Source of the DNA: Candidatus Gastranaerophilales bacterium
GTDB taxonomy: Bacteria > Cyanobacteriota > Vampirovibrionia > Gastranaerophilales > Gastranaerophilaceae
Direction of reading: 5' to 3'
Assembly: GCA_910586855.1 (NCBI GenBank)
Contig: CAJUJH010000003.1
Location: 124,001-188,000 of the forward strand
DNA: 64,000 bases
Positions 52,088 to 60,816 of the stretch are shown here, piece after piece (position 1 is the stretch's first letter; each line of letters opens with the position of its first letter). The translations under genes and the position numbers were made by a program. Below the pieces are notes generated by a model that saw only the letters and a list, made by a program, of their open reading frames with translations, had not been told where the DNA came from and searched no databases.

Positions 52088-52137
52088 ACGAATAAAATCA
52101 ATAAGATTAAAATTAATGTCAAATTGAGATTCTCCAT
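52060..52137 (-). CDS. Candidate type I toxin, 25-residue hydrophobic peptide
   Basis: ATG 52137 to TAA 52060-52062. The peptide starts MENLNLTLILILLILFVIKN and ends with a short polar tail (GTYLR): one predicted membrane helix with a charged C-terminus, as in Fst/Ldr/TxpA-type toxins. AAAGGAGG lies 9 nt upstream, one of the strongest Shine-Dalgarno sites in the window. A promoter at 52262-52289 gives a 115-nt leader, within which UUCAGC can pair with GCUGAA next to the ribosome site. The 3' end is overlapped by the antisense RNA. No known toxin sequence was recognised. Confidence 0.6.
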   Translation of the reverse strand: MENLNLTLILILLILFVIKNGTYLR

Positions 52138-52261
52138 AAATTCAGCCCTCCTTTCATTAAAAACTATCAACCCTCAGGCTAAAGTAAGTTGTGCTGAAGT
52201 TTTTAAAAAGATGCAGGCTTAGCTCCCTTGATATTCAACTTTCAATGTTCTGTTTTTTCTT

Positions 52262-52289
52262 ATTATAATAATTTGTCTGATTTTTGCAA
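52262..52289 (-). promoter_or_regulatory. Promoter of the hydrophobic peptide gene
   Basis: On the minus strand TTGCAA (52289-52284) and TATAAT (52267-52262) have a 16-nt spacer, just after the end of trkA. Confidence 0.6.
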
Positions 52290-52317
52290 AAAAGCAATTA
52301 AGCTCTAAACACAAAGC

Positions 52318-53670
52318 CTAACCGCAAAGCTTATTGAAATATCCCCTGATACTTTCAGCATCCTCTGTTTTTGTAAATATTATAAGTGAATCATTTCCCC
52401 TTATAAGAGTCTGCCCTTTTGGAATAATCACTCTTGAACCCCTTTGAATAATCGCAATAACTGCACGTTTTGGCAAAGTTAAATCCATTAAAACTTTATC
52501 CTCGAAGGATGATGGGATATTAATTTCCAATATTTCAGCAAGCCCCATCTCAACTGTTGCAAGCAGCCCTTCTTTATAATCGACAATTCTGTTTTTAATT
52601 TCATTCAAAGCAGCTTTTTTAGCAGAAACTGCTACATCCACCCCTACATGTTCAAATAAAGATGCCGTTGCCATCTGTCCTACGCGGGTTATAACCCTTT
52701 TTACACCTAATTGTTTAACTAAAAGTGAGCATAATAGATTTTTTTCATCACTGTCTGTAACAGAAATTGTAACATCGCACTCCCCTATTCTTTCTTCATT
52801 TAAAAGTTCAAGGTTTGTACCGTCGCTGTTTAAAATTAAAGTTTTTTTCAACTGTTCGGATAAAAATTCACACCTTTTATAATCTTTCTCAATTAATTTT
52901 GTTTTAATCGGGGTTTTTTCCAGCGATTTTGCAAGCTCAAACCCAACAGTACCGCCGCCTATAATTGCAACGTTTTTTAGGGGATTTTTTTCTTCAACAA
53001 AAAACTGCGATGCCGTTATATCAAGTCCTTCAGCCGTACCCATAAAAATCGCTTTATCATTCAACAGAAATTTATCATCTCCTTTTGGAACAAAAAGCTC
53101 ATCTTCACGTTTGATGCCCACAACAAGCGTTTCATCATTAAACGGCGTATCTTTTAAACATTTATCTAAAAGCATTGAATTTTCTTTTATGCGGTATTCA
53201 AGAAGTTTTGCCCTTCCTGAAGCAAAATCTTCAACATTTACAGCATCAGGTACGGTTACAATCCTAAAAATTTCACCCACCAATAGCTTTTCAGGCCAAA
53301 TGACATAATCAATATGCAAAGCTCCGTCCTTTTGCATTGATTCTTTTACAATTGAAAGTGAATTTCTACACTCTTTTTTAGATACAAAACATGCAGTCTG
53401 TGCATTGGAGAGCTGTTTTGCCATTAAGCATGCCACAATATTAGCTTCATCAAGACAGGTACAGGCTATAAAGACATCTGCATCCTTAATTCCCGCCTCC
53501 TTTAAAACATTTATATTTGAAGCTTCACCCACAATTGTTGCTAAATCAAGGTTATTAAATTTTTCTAACCTTGAAGGGTCTGAATCAATCACAATAATAT
53601 CGTGGTCTTCAAAAAACTCGGTTGCAATTATTGAACCTGTTTCATTTGCGCCGTAAATTATAATTTTCAT
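52318..53670 (-). CDS. trkA: Trk system potassium uptake protein TrkA
   Basis: The 450-residue cytosolic gating protein has two RCK units, each with an NAD-binding Rossmann domain (IIYGANETGSIIATEFF at residues 3-19 and VAIIGGGTVGFELAKSL near 232) followed by RCK-C domains (second one ending LIRGNDSLIIFT). The first unit has ANET where the usual GxGxxG is found. It controls TrkH according to nucleotide state. Confidence 0.93.
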   Translation of the reverse strand: MKIIIYGANETGSIIATEFFEDHDIIVIDSDPSRLEKFNNLDLATIVGEASNINVLKEAGIKDADVFIACTCLDEANIVACLMAKQLSNAQTACFVSKKECRNSLSIVKESMQKDGALHIDYVIWPEKLLVGEIFRIVTVPDAVNVEDFASGRAKLLEYRIKENSMLLDKCLKDTPFNDETLVVGIKREDELFVPKGDDKFLLNDKAIFMGTAEGLDITASQFFVEEKNPLKNVAIIGGGTVGFELAKSLEKTPIKTKLIEKDYKRCEFLSEQLKKTLILNSDGTNLELLNEERIGECDVTISVTDSDEKNLLCSLLVKQLGVKRVITRVGQMATASLFEHVGVDVAVSAKKAALNEIKNRIVDYKEGLLATVEMGLAEILEINIPSSFEDKVLMDLTLPKRAVIAIIQRGSRVIIPKGQTLIRGNDSLIIFTKTEDAESIRGYFNKLCG

Positions 53671-53791
53671 AAAGCTATTTATACTCTAAAAAACAAACTT
53701 TTACAACTTTATTAAGTTATGCTGGTTTCATTTAGATTTTCTATTATTAGTGATAAAATTATGGGGTGCACAAAAAAGAATTAATGGCATT

Positions 53792-55021
53792 ATGACAAAT
53801 GAAATACAAAACACGCAGACTAAAAACAACAAAAATCAAATTATAATATGGATTTTAGCTTTAATTACAGGAGCGGTTGCAGGCTGTCTTGGAATAAACT
53901 TGCTAAATAAGGGTTTTAACTTCATTGCAACAGTATTTACAAGGCTTTTTCAGTTTATTGCAGTACCTACAATTGCTCTTGCCGTTATAACCACCTTGTC
54001 TGAGCTTGGTACCAAGAAAAATACAGGGAAAATCTTTGCCCGCACAATCACATATACTTTGCTTACAACATTTTCAGCCGCAATTGTAAGTCTTATTCTA
54101 TATATTTCTTTCACTCCGGATAACATAACCATAAGTGTAATAGGACAAAAAACTTCTGAAGTGAGTACAAACGGATTTTCTTATTATGAACATCTGCTGT
54201 CAATTGTGCCAAATAATATACTGCAGCCTTTAATTTCAGGCAATGTCCTTTCTGTGATATTAATTGCAGCTGCAGCAGGAATAGGTTTATCATACGCACC
54301 GCAGACGGAAAACAGATTAGCGCTTATTAAAATATTATATGGCATGCAGGAATTGCTTTTTACACTTATTCGTGCGCTAATATGGGCATTACCCATTGGT
54401 ATTATGGCATTTGCTGCCCAATTAACTTCCCAAATAGCCTCAGGTACAGTGATTAGCGCTTTAGGTAAATATACAGCCATTGTTATAGGCGGAAACCTTA
54501 TACAAATTTTTATTATAATCCCTTTGTTTCTTTTAGCACACAAGCTTAACCCTATCCAAATTTTTAAAAAAATGTCTTCAGCACTTACTGTTGCATTTTT
54601 CACAAAAAGTTCAGCAGGAACTCTTCCTGTTACCCTTTCTGCAGCTGAAAACAATCTCAAAATAAACCCTGCAGTGTCAAGATTTGTACTTCCTATCTGT
54701 ACAACGGTCAATATGAACGGCTGTGCTGCTTTTATTCTTGTTACTTCCCTTTTTGTAATGCAGAATGCAGGTTTTGAATTAACCTTAGGTACAATGATAA
54801 CCTGGATTTTTATATCTGTTTTTGCGGCAATAGGAAATGCGGGCGTTCCTATGGGATGTTATTTTCTGACGCTTTCTTTGATGTCGTCAATTGGCGCGCC
54901 AGTCGGGCTTCTTGGGGTAATTTTACCTATTTATGCAATTATAGATATGGTGGAAACTGTTGAAAATGTTTGGTCTGATTCGGCAGTGTGCGCTATGACG
55001 AATAAGGATATGGCTTTATAA
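53792..55021 (+). CDS. Dicarboxylate/amino acid:cation symporter (DAACS family)
   Basis: About 409 residues from ATG 53792 (MTNEIQNTQTK). The longer frame from GTG 53750 lacks a ribosome site. It has eight TM helices, the hairpin-1 serine-rich motif AFFTKSSAGTLPVT, and TVNMNGCAAF of TM7, which carries the sodium and substrate sites. Similar to GltP/GltT/SstT. Substrate (glutamate, aspartate, serine or C4-dicarboxylate) not decided. Confidence 0.9.
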   Translation: MTNEIQNTQTKNNKNQIIIWILALITGAVAGCLGINLLNKGFNFIATVFTRLFQFIAVPTIALAVITTLSELGTKKNTGKIFARTITYTLLTTFSAAIVSLILYISFTPDNITISVIGQKTSEVSTNGFSYYEHLLSIVPNNILQPLISGNVLSVILIAAAAGIGLSYAPQTENRLALIKILYGMQELLFTLIRALIWALPIGIMAFAAQLTSQIASGTVISALGKYTAIVIGGNLIQIFIIIPLFLLAHKLNPIQIFKKMSSALTVAFFTKSSAGTLPVTLSAAENNLKINPAVSRFVLPICTTVNMNGCAAFILVTSLFVMQNAGFELTLGTMITWIFISVFAAIGNAGVPMGCYFLTLSLMSSIGAPVGLLGVILPIYAIIDMVETVENVWSDSAVCAMTNKDMAL

Positions 55022-55120
55022 GATTTCCCGACTTTTCTCATAAGCCTAAGCCAAATTAACAATTTTTGGTTTCCCGGCTGGTACAATAAATTAAACACTG
55101 TTCCTAAATTTTCTTGAAAT

Positions 55121-55233
55121 AAAATTATTTTACAAAAAAGGACCATTAAAAATTCGCGTCGCAAAATCAATTATGGTTTTTTAATAATAACTACGGTCAG
55201 GCGAATCCTGCGTCCTTTTTGTAAAATAATTTT
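55121..55233. repeat. Imperfect long inverted repeat in a gene-free stretch
   Basis: AAAATTATTTTACAAAAAAGGAC (55121-55143) pairs with 55212-55233 over 22 bp with one bulged A, enclosing 68 nt that contain smaller repeats (ATTCGCG / GGCGAAT). The sequence differs from the 3930-4045 element. It may be a second hairpin element or a large bidirectional terminator. The rest of 55022-55363 shows only AT-rich sequence. Confidence 0.6.
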
Positions 55234-55363
55234 GTGGAGAGAAAAAGTAAACCCAACCTGAAAATCTTTTATTATTACCAAAAGCAGGAATTAGTCCATT
55301 GTATTAATCAATCCTCAATCACAAGCATAAAACAATTTTTATCTTTGATATAAAATAATTGAT

Positions 55364-56026
55364 ATGCAATTTGGTATTGAAATATTTATAATTGAAGTTA
55401 TTGGAATCATTGCCTTTACAATTTCAGGCGTTATGGTTGCATTTAAAAAACGTCTGGATTTACTTGGCGTTGTTACATTAGGAACACTCACAGCCGTTGG
55501 CGGAGGAGCTCTAAGAGACATTTTGCTTGGGATTTTACCCCCCTCTATGTTTAAAAACGGAATTTATGTACTTCTTGCATTCTTAACTGCCATAATTTCC
55601 TTTTATATAGGTATTCTCACCATAAAAAAGATTAAGAGAAAACGTGAGGAATTTTATAATTTAATCACGTTCTTTGATGCGGTAGGACTCGGTGTTTTTA
55701 CGGTTGTAGGTTCAAACACAGCCATTATAAACGGTTTTGGCGATAATGCCTTTTTAACAATCTTTGTAGGAGTTATCACTGGAGTCGGCGGAGGCGTTAT
55801 CAGAGACGTTATTGCAAACACCACTCCGTTTATTATGTATAAAGACCTTTATGCTTCATCCGCCATCATAGGAGCAGCACTCTATTATGCACTCTATCAG
55901 CTGCATTCAAATAGCTTTCTTTGTATTTCAATTTCAATAATAGCAACCATTCTTGTCCGCCTTATTGCCCATAAATATCACCTCGGACTCCCAAAATTCG
56001 GGGTATATAAGGATAGGGAAGAATAA
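55364..56026 (+). CDS. TRIC-like cation channel (UPF0126 family)
   Basis: The 220-residue membrane protein has two homologous halves, each with the family motif: LGTLTAVGGGALRDILLG (residues about 46-63) and GVITGVGGGVIRDVIANTTP (about 134-153), in a seven-TM layout. Members form trimeric cation channels; one relative is linked to glycine metabolism. Start ATG 55364 without a strong ribosome site; a TGATATAAAATAAT -10-like box lies just upstream. Confidence 0.88.
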   Translation: MQFGIEIFIIEVIGIIAFTISGVMVAFKKRLDLLGVVTLGTLTAVGGGALRDILLGILPPSMFKNGIYVLLAFLTAIISFYIGILTIKKIKRKREEFYNLITFFDAVGLGVFTVVGSNTAIINGFGDNAFLTIFVGVITGVGGGVIRDVIANTTPFIMYKDLYASSAIIGAALYYALYQLHSNSFLCISISIIATILVRLIAHKYHLGLPKFGVYKDREE

Positions 56027-56040
56027 TTTATCAAATCGCA

Positions 56041-56367
56041 TTACTTCCTGTTCAAGCTTTTTGTTAAATTGTAGATAATTTCAAGCTTTTCAGGATTATC
56101 GCCGATTTCTGCTATATTACGGTTAATCATTTTTAACAACACGGGGGTTTCCTTAAGGTAATTTGTGGCAAATAATTCTTCATTTGTCACATCCAGTGCT
56201 TTTAAAAGTTTATCAATAGTTTCTGCTGTTGCAAAATTATACCCAAGTTCAATACTACTTAAGGCACGCTGTGAAATATCAACCATCTCGGAGAGTTCTT
56301 CCTGCGTATAACCTTTTGCGGTACGCATTCTTTTTATTTGTTTCCCAAGCTCTTTTTTTATGCCCAT
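56041..56367 (-). CDS. XRE-family HTH regulator
   Basis: The 108-residue protein has an N-terminal HTH (RMRTAKGYTQEELSEMVDIS, QRALSSIELGYNFATAETI) and a C-terminal helical region (LKMINRNIAEIGDNPEKLE) typical of small Cro/CI proteins. It is convergent with the TRIC-like gene. Target unknown. Confidence 0.8.
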   Translation of the reverse strand: MGIKKELGKQIKRMRTAKGYTQEELSEMVDISQRALSSIELGYNFATAETIDKLLKALDVTNEELFATNYLKETPVLLKMINRNIAEIGDNPEKLEIIYNLTKSLNRK

Positions 56368-56572
56368 AACTTTACAACTTTAATTTCTTTCAAACCGCAA
56401 ACATAGTATTTACAGTTATTGTATATTAAGTTATGTAAAGCCAAAATGTATTATAAATACTATATTTTATAATAATAGCATTTTAAATTGTAAAATTATA
56501 ACAATTTTTAAAAATGAGAAGTTTTTAAATAGGTACAAAGAAAAATAAATTTATAAAAGGAAGGAATTTATT

Positions 56573-56998
56573 ATGGTAAACATTGCAAACAGCTCAGCAA
56601 AATTAATCAGCACAACAGTTAACGAAAAATCAGGTACAACAATTAAAAAATTTCTCATGCCCGAGTATGGAAGAAAAGCTATGGCAACAGTTGTAGAATA
56701 TGGCGAAAACAATCCTCTTAAAAAGAAAGGGATTGACTCTTTTGTAAAAATCACAGGAGCTCCATATGCTTGTGGCACAACTGCAGACAAAGCATTATTC
56801 AGCGGTGATAAAATAATATTAAGCGGAGCCTCAGAAAAGAAAAATTTTGAATATGTAGGAGATTTCAACTCTCGTTTTAAAGAAATGATAGATTTGCTTA
56901 AAAAATACCCAAAACTCACAGCTGCACTTATCCCAAATACTAAAACTTTAAATCCCACATACGGTTACACAGAAGCCATGGAGAAATTTCAAAAGTAA
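56573..56998 (+). CDS. Hypothetical protein, 141 residues
   Basis: Start ATG 56573 with AAGGAAGGAA upstream. The soluble product begins MVNIANSSAKLISTTVN, has a beta-rich core with KITGAPYACGTTADKALFSGD and a C-terminal helix (SRFKEMIDLLKKYPKLTAAL). No domain recognised. The terminator at 57038-57080 follows. Confidence 0.55.
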   Translation: MVNIANSSAKLISTTVNEKSGTTIKKFLMPEYGRKAMATVVEYGENNPLKKKGIDSFVKITGAPYACGTTADKALFSGDKIILSGASEKKNFEYVGDFNSRFKEMIDLLKKYPKLTAALIPNTKTLNPTYGYTEAMEKFQK

Positions 56999-57030
56999 TT
57001 TTATGGCATAATTTACAACTTCGTTAAAAT

Positions 57031-57058
57031 TTGCAATACCTGCCTTTTATAGTACAAT
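57031..57058 (+). promoter_or_regulatory. gyrB promoter
   Basis: TTGCAA (57031-57036) and TACAAT (57053-57058), 16-nt spacer, about 30 nt upstream of the gyrB ATG. Confidence 0.65.
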
Positions 57059-57080
57059 GTTGCTATAGAGGCAGGTTTTT
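57038..57080 (+). terminator. Terminator overlapping the gyrB promoter
   Basis: ACCTGCCT (57038-57045) pairs with AGGCAGGT (57069-57076), with inner TATAG/CTATA, followed by TTTT. The stem contains the gyrB -10 box in its loop, so upstream read-through and gyrB initiation share one short sequence. Confidence 0.75.
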
Positions 57081-57094
57081 ATAAAGGAAAAGGC

Positions 57095-59545
57095 ATGACA
57101 AATACAACAACCAATCAAAGTTATGATGCCAGTAATATTAGAGTTTTAGAGGGTTTGGAGGCAGTACGTCTTCGTCCCGGTATGTATATAGGTTCAACTT
57201 CTCAAAGAGGTTTGCACCACTGTATTTATGAAATCGTTGATAACTCAATTGATGAAAGTTTGGCAGGATTTTGTACCGAAATCCACATAACAGTTCATGA
57301 AGATAACTCTGTAACTGTTGAGGATAACGGGCGCGGTATCCCTGTTGACATTAAACCCGACAGCGGAAAATCAGCATTGGAAATTGTACACACAGTGCTC
57401 CACGCAGGCGGTAAATTCGGAGATGGCGGGTACAAGGTATCAGGCGGTCTCCATGGCGTTGGCGCATCTGTTGTAAACGCACTTTCTGAAAAATACATTG
57501 TTGAAGTATCCAGAGAAGGCTGGGTGCATAGACAGGAATATTTAAGAGGCGAACCTGTTACCCCTGTTGAGAAAATAAGAGAAACCGAAAACCGCGGTAC
57601 AAAAACAACCTGGTGGGCAGACCCTGAAATATTCACAGAAACCACAGAAATCGATTGCGACGTTATTGCAAGCAGATTTAGAGAAATGGCTTTCTTGAAT
57701 AAGGGTTTAAAATTAATCTTTACAGATAAAAAAAATAATAAAGACTACACCTTCCACTACGAAGGCGGTATTGCAAGCTATGTTGAACATTTAAACAAAA
57801 ATAAAAATGTTATGTTTGAAAAACCTGTGTACATTGAAAAGTCCTTGGAAGGCATTGTGGTTGAAATTGCAATGCAATACACTGATGCTTATACTGAAAA
57901 TGTTTTATGCTTTGCAAATAATATCAATACCCACTTTGGCGGCACACACTTAACCGGCTTTAGAAACGGTATTACAAGGGTTGTAAATGATTATGCAAGA
58001 AAAAATAATCTAATTAAAGATAATGACCAAAACCTTGCAGGAGAAGATATCAGAGAAGGTTTAACCGCAATAGTTTCGGTTAAAATTCCAAACCCTGAAT
58101 TTGAAGGACAGACAAAAGAAAAACTTGGAAACGCAGAAGTTACACCTATCGTAAACGATGCTGTCCGCGACAAATTTATGGAGTGGCTTGAATTTAACCC
58201 AAAATTCGCTAAACTTATCGTAGATAAAATTTTACAGGCACAAAGAGCACGCGAAGCTGCAAGAAAAGCAAGAGAATTAACAAGAAGAAAATCTGCTCTT
58301 GAAACATCAACCCTTCCCGGTAAACTTGCAGACTGCTCAAACAGAGAACCTGAAAAATGCGAATTATACATAGTAGAGGGAGATTCAGCCGGCGGTTCTG
58401 CTAAGCAGGGCAGAAACAGAATGTTTCAGGCAATTTTACCCTTAAGAGGTAAAATCTTAAACGTTGAGCGTGCCCGTCTTGATAAAATGTACAACAACAA
58501 TGAAATCCAATCATTGATTCAAGCTATGGGTATCAATATCTCTAAAAACGAAGAAGAAGTAAACATTGAAAAACTAAGATATCATAAAATTATCTTTATG
58601 ACAGATGCTGATGTTGACGGCGCTCATATCAGAACTCTTCTTTTAACATTCTTCTTTAGATACGCTAAACCCTTGATTGATAACGGTTATGTTTATATAG
58701 CACAGCCTCCTTTGTATAAAGTTACAATTGGAAAAGTGGCAGAATACCTATATGACGATAGAGCGTTGGAAAAAATGGTAAGAGAAAGAGGTATTAAAAA
58801 CGTTGCTCTTTATGATAAGACAAAAACAAAATCTTTAACGGGTGAAAACCTTGAAAACATTTTGTATGCAATGTCTACTTATTATAAATCTTTCCATAAC
58901 CCGATTATTAACCAAATGCCGTCAGTTATTGTGCGCGGCTTAATCAGGTCTGATATTAAAGCTGAAGATTTTGATAACGAAGAACGCATGAATGAAATCC
59001 ATAGTTATTTGGCACACTATATTGAAGACCACGCGTTAAACTATGGTATTGATGAAGCTAAAAATTATTCAACATCTTTAGGACAAAATCCTGAGACTAC
59101 AAAATACTTTATTAAAGTAAATCTGGGTGAAGATATTGAGCCTGTTACAATTACAGAACATATGATTAAATCAAAAGAATTTGAAAGGTTGAAAAATTCT
59201 TACCCAAGAATCAGAGAATTTTTAATTGAAGAAGAAAAAACATTAATCTTTGAAACTCCTGAGGGAGAAGCTGAAATCTCATCTTTTGCACAACTGCAAA
59301 GGCTTGTAGATGAAAGAGGCAAAAAAGGAATGCAAATCCAAAGGTTCAAAGGTTTGGGCGAAATGATGCCGCAGCAATTATGGGAAACAACAATGGACCC
59401 GGCTAATAGAACCTTGCTTAAGGTAAGTATTGAAGATGCAATGCTTTGCGACCAATTATTTGATATTCTTATGGGTGATAACGTTGCCCCAAGACGTGAC
59501 TTCATTGAGCAAAACGCAGTCTACGCAACAAATATTGATACATAA
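57095..59545 (+). CDS. gyrB: DNA gyrase subunit B
   Basis: The protein has 816 residues: GHKL ATPase (EIVDNSIDESLAG, GGLHGVGASVVNALS), TOPRIM with VEGDSAGGSAKQGR and MTDADVDGAHI (the metal-binding DxD), and the C-terminal PLRGKILNVE and QRFKGLGEM motifs. It introduces negative supercoils with GyrA. Size indicates GyrB rather than ParE, including a C-terminal extension before the tail. Confidence 0.94.
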   Translation: MTNTTTNQSYDASNIRVLEGLEAVRLRPGMYIGSTSQRGLHHCIYEIVDNSIDESLAGFCTEIHITVHEDNSVTVEDNGRGIPVDIKPDSGKSALEIVHTVLHAGGKFGDGGYKVSGGLHGVGASVVNALSEKYIVEVSREGWVHRQEYLRGEPVTPVEKIRETENRGTKTTWWADPEIFTETTEIDCDVIASRFREMAFLNKGLKLIFTDKKNNKDYTFHYEGGIASYVEHLNKNKNVMFEKPVYIEKSLEGIVVEIAMQYTDAYTENVLCFANNINTHFGGTHLTGFRNGITRVVNDYARKNNLIKDNDQNLAGEDIREGLTAIVSVKIPNPEFEGQTKEKLGNAEVTPIVNDAVRDKFMEWLEFNPKFAKLIVDKILQAQRAREAARKARELTRRKSALETSTLPGKLADCSNREPEKCELYIVEGDSAGGSAKQGRNRMFQAILPLRGKILNVERARLDKMYNNNEIQSLIQAMGINISKNEEEVNIEKLRYHKIIFMTDADVDGAHIRTLLLTFFFRYAKPLIDNGYVYIAQPPLYKVTIGKVAEYLYDDRALEKMVRERGIKNVALYDKTKTKSLTGENLENILYAMSTYYKSFHNPIINQMPSVIVRGLIRSDIKAEDFDNEERMNEIHSYLAHYIEDHALNYGIDEAKNYSTSLGQNPETTKYFIKVNLGEDIEPVTITEHMIKSKEFERLKNSYPRIREFLIEEEKTLIFETPEGEAEISSFAQLQRLVDERGKKGMQIQRFKGLGEMMPQQLWETTMDPANRTLLKVSIEDAMLCDQLFDILMGDNVAPRRDFIEQNAVYATNIDT

Positions 59546-59564
59546 ATTGTATAAATATAAAAAA

Positions 59565-60641
59565 TTAAATTTGAAGCTCATTAATGCATTTACTTACAGC
59601 ATTTAAATGGGCTTCAAATTCTTCTTTATGTTTATTATATGAGGCATCGCTGTTTTTTGTTGATTTTAAATCAGCCTCAGTAAATATTTTCATTAATTCA
59701 AATAAATTTCCCTGCCGCATATCAAAAGCCGCCATCTTTTGCGCTTCTTGTTTTTCTTTTTGTGTCGAAGTTCTATTTACATAATTTAGCCATCCATGGT
59801 TTTTAATCAAAGAATACAGCTTATTTTCTTCATTTTGTGTAAGTTTTAGTTTCTTTATAATATATTCTGTATCAATAGCACCTTTTAGCGCATGAATAGG
59901 GTCACGTTTACCTTCAGTTTTTCTTATATCATGAAACAATGAAGCAATGAGCAGTATTTTTTTATCAGAATCATTTAATCTTTTAAATTCAGGATTTTGT
60001 GCAATTTTTTGCATAACCTTTAAACTATGCTTCATTACATCAAAATCATGGTTTTTATGCTGTTTTTTCCCTATTAAAACTCTTAATTCAGGGAAAACAT
60101 TAACTATTTTATTTAATTCTTTTTCGACCCCAATATTGCTGCACATTACAGGGTTTTTCTCTAAGAACTTTGTCACTTCAGACTGCAATTTATTTGTTAT
60201 CTCACCTGTTTTTAAATTTTCATCCTCCATAAATAAAGTATTATCTGAAAGCTTATGCGGATACCCTAAAATTGAATATCCTGCGGGGTTTTCTTCATTT
60301 TGATAAAGTTCAAAACCAAAACGGCTAAAAACATCAAGTCTTTGATTTTCAGATAATCCGCTGGTTAAAGAAAAAACTTTTGCTATAAAATCATCTTTTT
60401 CATAAGCCTGTTTTATATCAAGATTATTAAATTCTTCATCACTAAGCCCGACAAGAGATAATGACAAATCAAATACTGCCCTCTCAAATAAAGTTGTATT
60501 TGATTGCATATTTACAAAAGCTTTGCCGTATATCTCTTGAATATCCGGCACAGAAACTTCAATTGCCTTATTATCTAAAGCAACATTATTATCTTTCTCA
60601 ACTCTTGAATCTCTGTTTGCTAAAAATTTTAACAGAGGCAT
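59565..60641 (-). CDS. HD-domain hydrolase
   Basis: About 358 residues from ATG 60641 (MPLLKFLAN). The N-terminal 150 residues are unrecognised. The C-terminal half is an HD domain: FDVMKHSLKVMQKI, LLIASLFHDIRKTEGKRD, KNHGWLNYVN, similar to tRNA-nucleotidyltransferase-type or general HD phosphohydrolases. No Shine-Dalgarno at either candidate start. It lies downstream of glnA behind its terminator. Confidence 0.65.
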   Translation of the reverse strand: MPLLKFLANRDSRVEKDNNVALDNKAIEVSVPDIQEIYGKAFVNMQSNTTLFERAVFDLSLSLVGLSDEEFNNLDIKQAYEKDDFIAKVFSLTSGLSENQRLDVFSRFGFELYQNEENPAGYSILGYPHKLSDNTLFMEDENLKTGEITNKLQSEVTKFLEKNPVMCSNIGVEKELNKIVNVFPELRVLIGKKQHKNHDFDVMKHSLKVMQKIAQNPEFKRLNDSDKKILLIASLFHDIRKTEGKRDPIHALKGAIDTEYIIKKLKLTQNEENKLYSLIKNHGWLNYVNRTSTQKEKQEAQKMAAFDMRQGNLFELMKIFTEADLKSTKNSDASYNKHKEEFEAHLNAVSKCINELQI

Positions 60642-60724
60642 TTTATTATAAAAGGTAATTCTCACAAGCAAAACTTTTTATACATAAAACTTTCCTGTTA
60701 AAACAAAACTGAAAATTAAATAAT

Positions 60725-60773
60725 TTTGCTCTTTATAAAGAAAGAGCAAATGCTCCCTTTAAAGGGAGCATTT
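60725..60773 (-). terminator. Tandem hairpins after glnA
   Basis: AAATGCTCCC/GGGAGCATTT (60748-60773) is a 26-nt perfect palindrome. TTTGCTCTTT/AAAGAGCAAA (60725-60750) abuts it, followed on the minus strand by ATTATTTAATTTT. Confidence 0.85.
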
Positions 60774-60816
60774 AAACACTTTATGAGCCTGTTTTGATAC
60801 AAATTTACCGGTATAA

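Noticed and set aside
51944..52317. Cyclic-di-AMP riboswitch controlling trkH
   Set aside because: The structured part lies on the opposite strand with its own promoter and terminator, and the conserved ydaO-type core motifs were not found.
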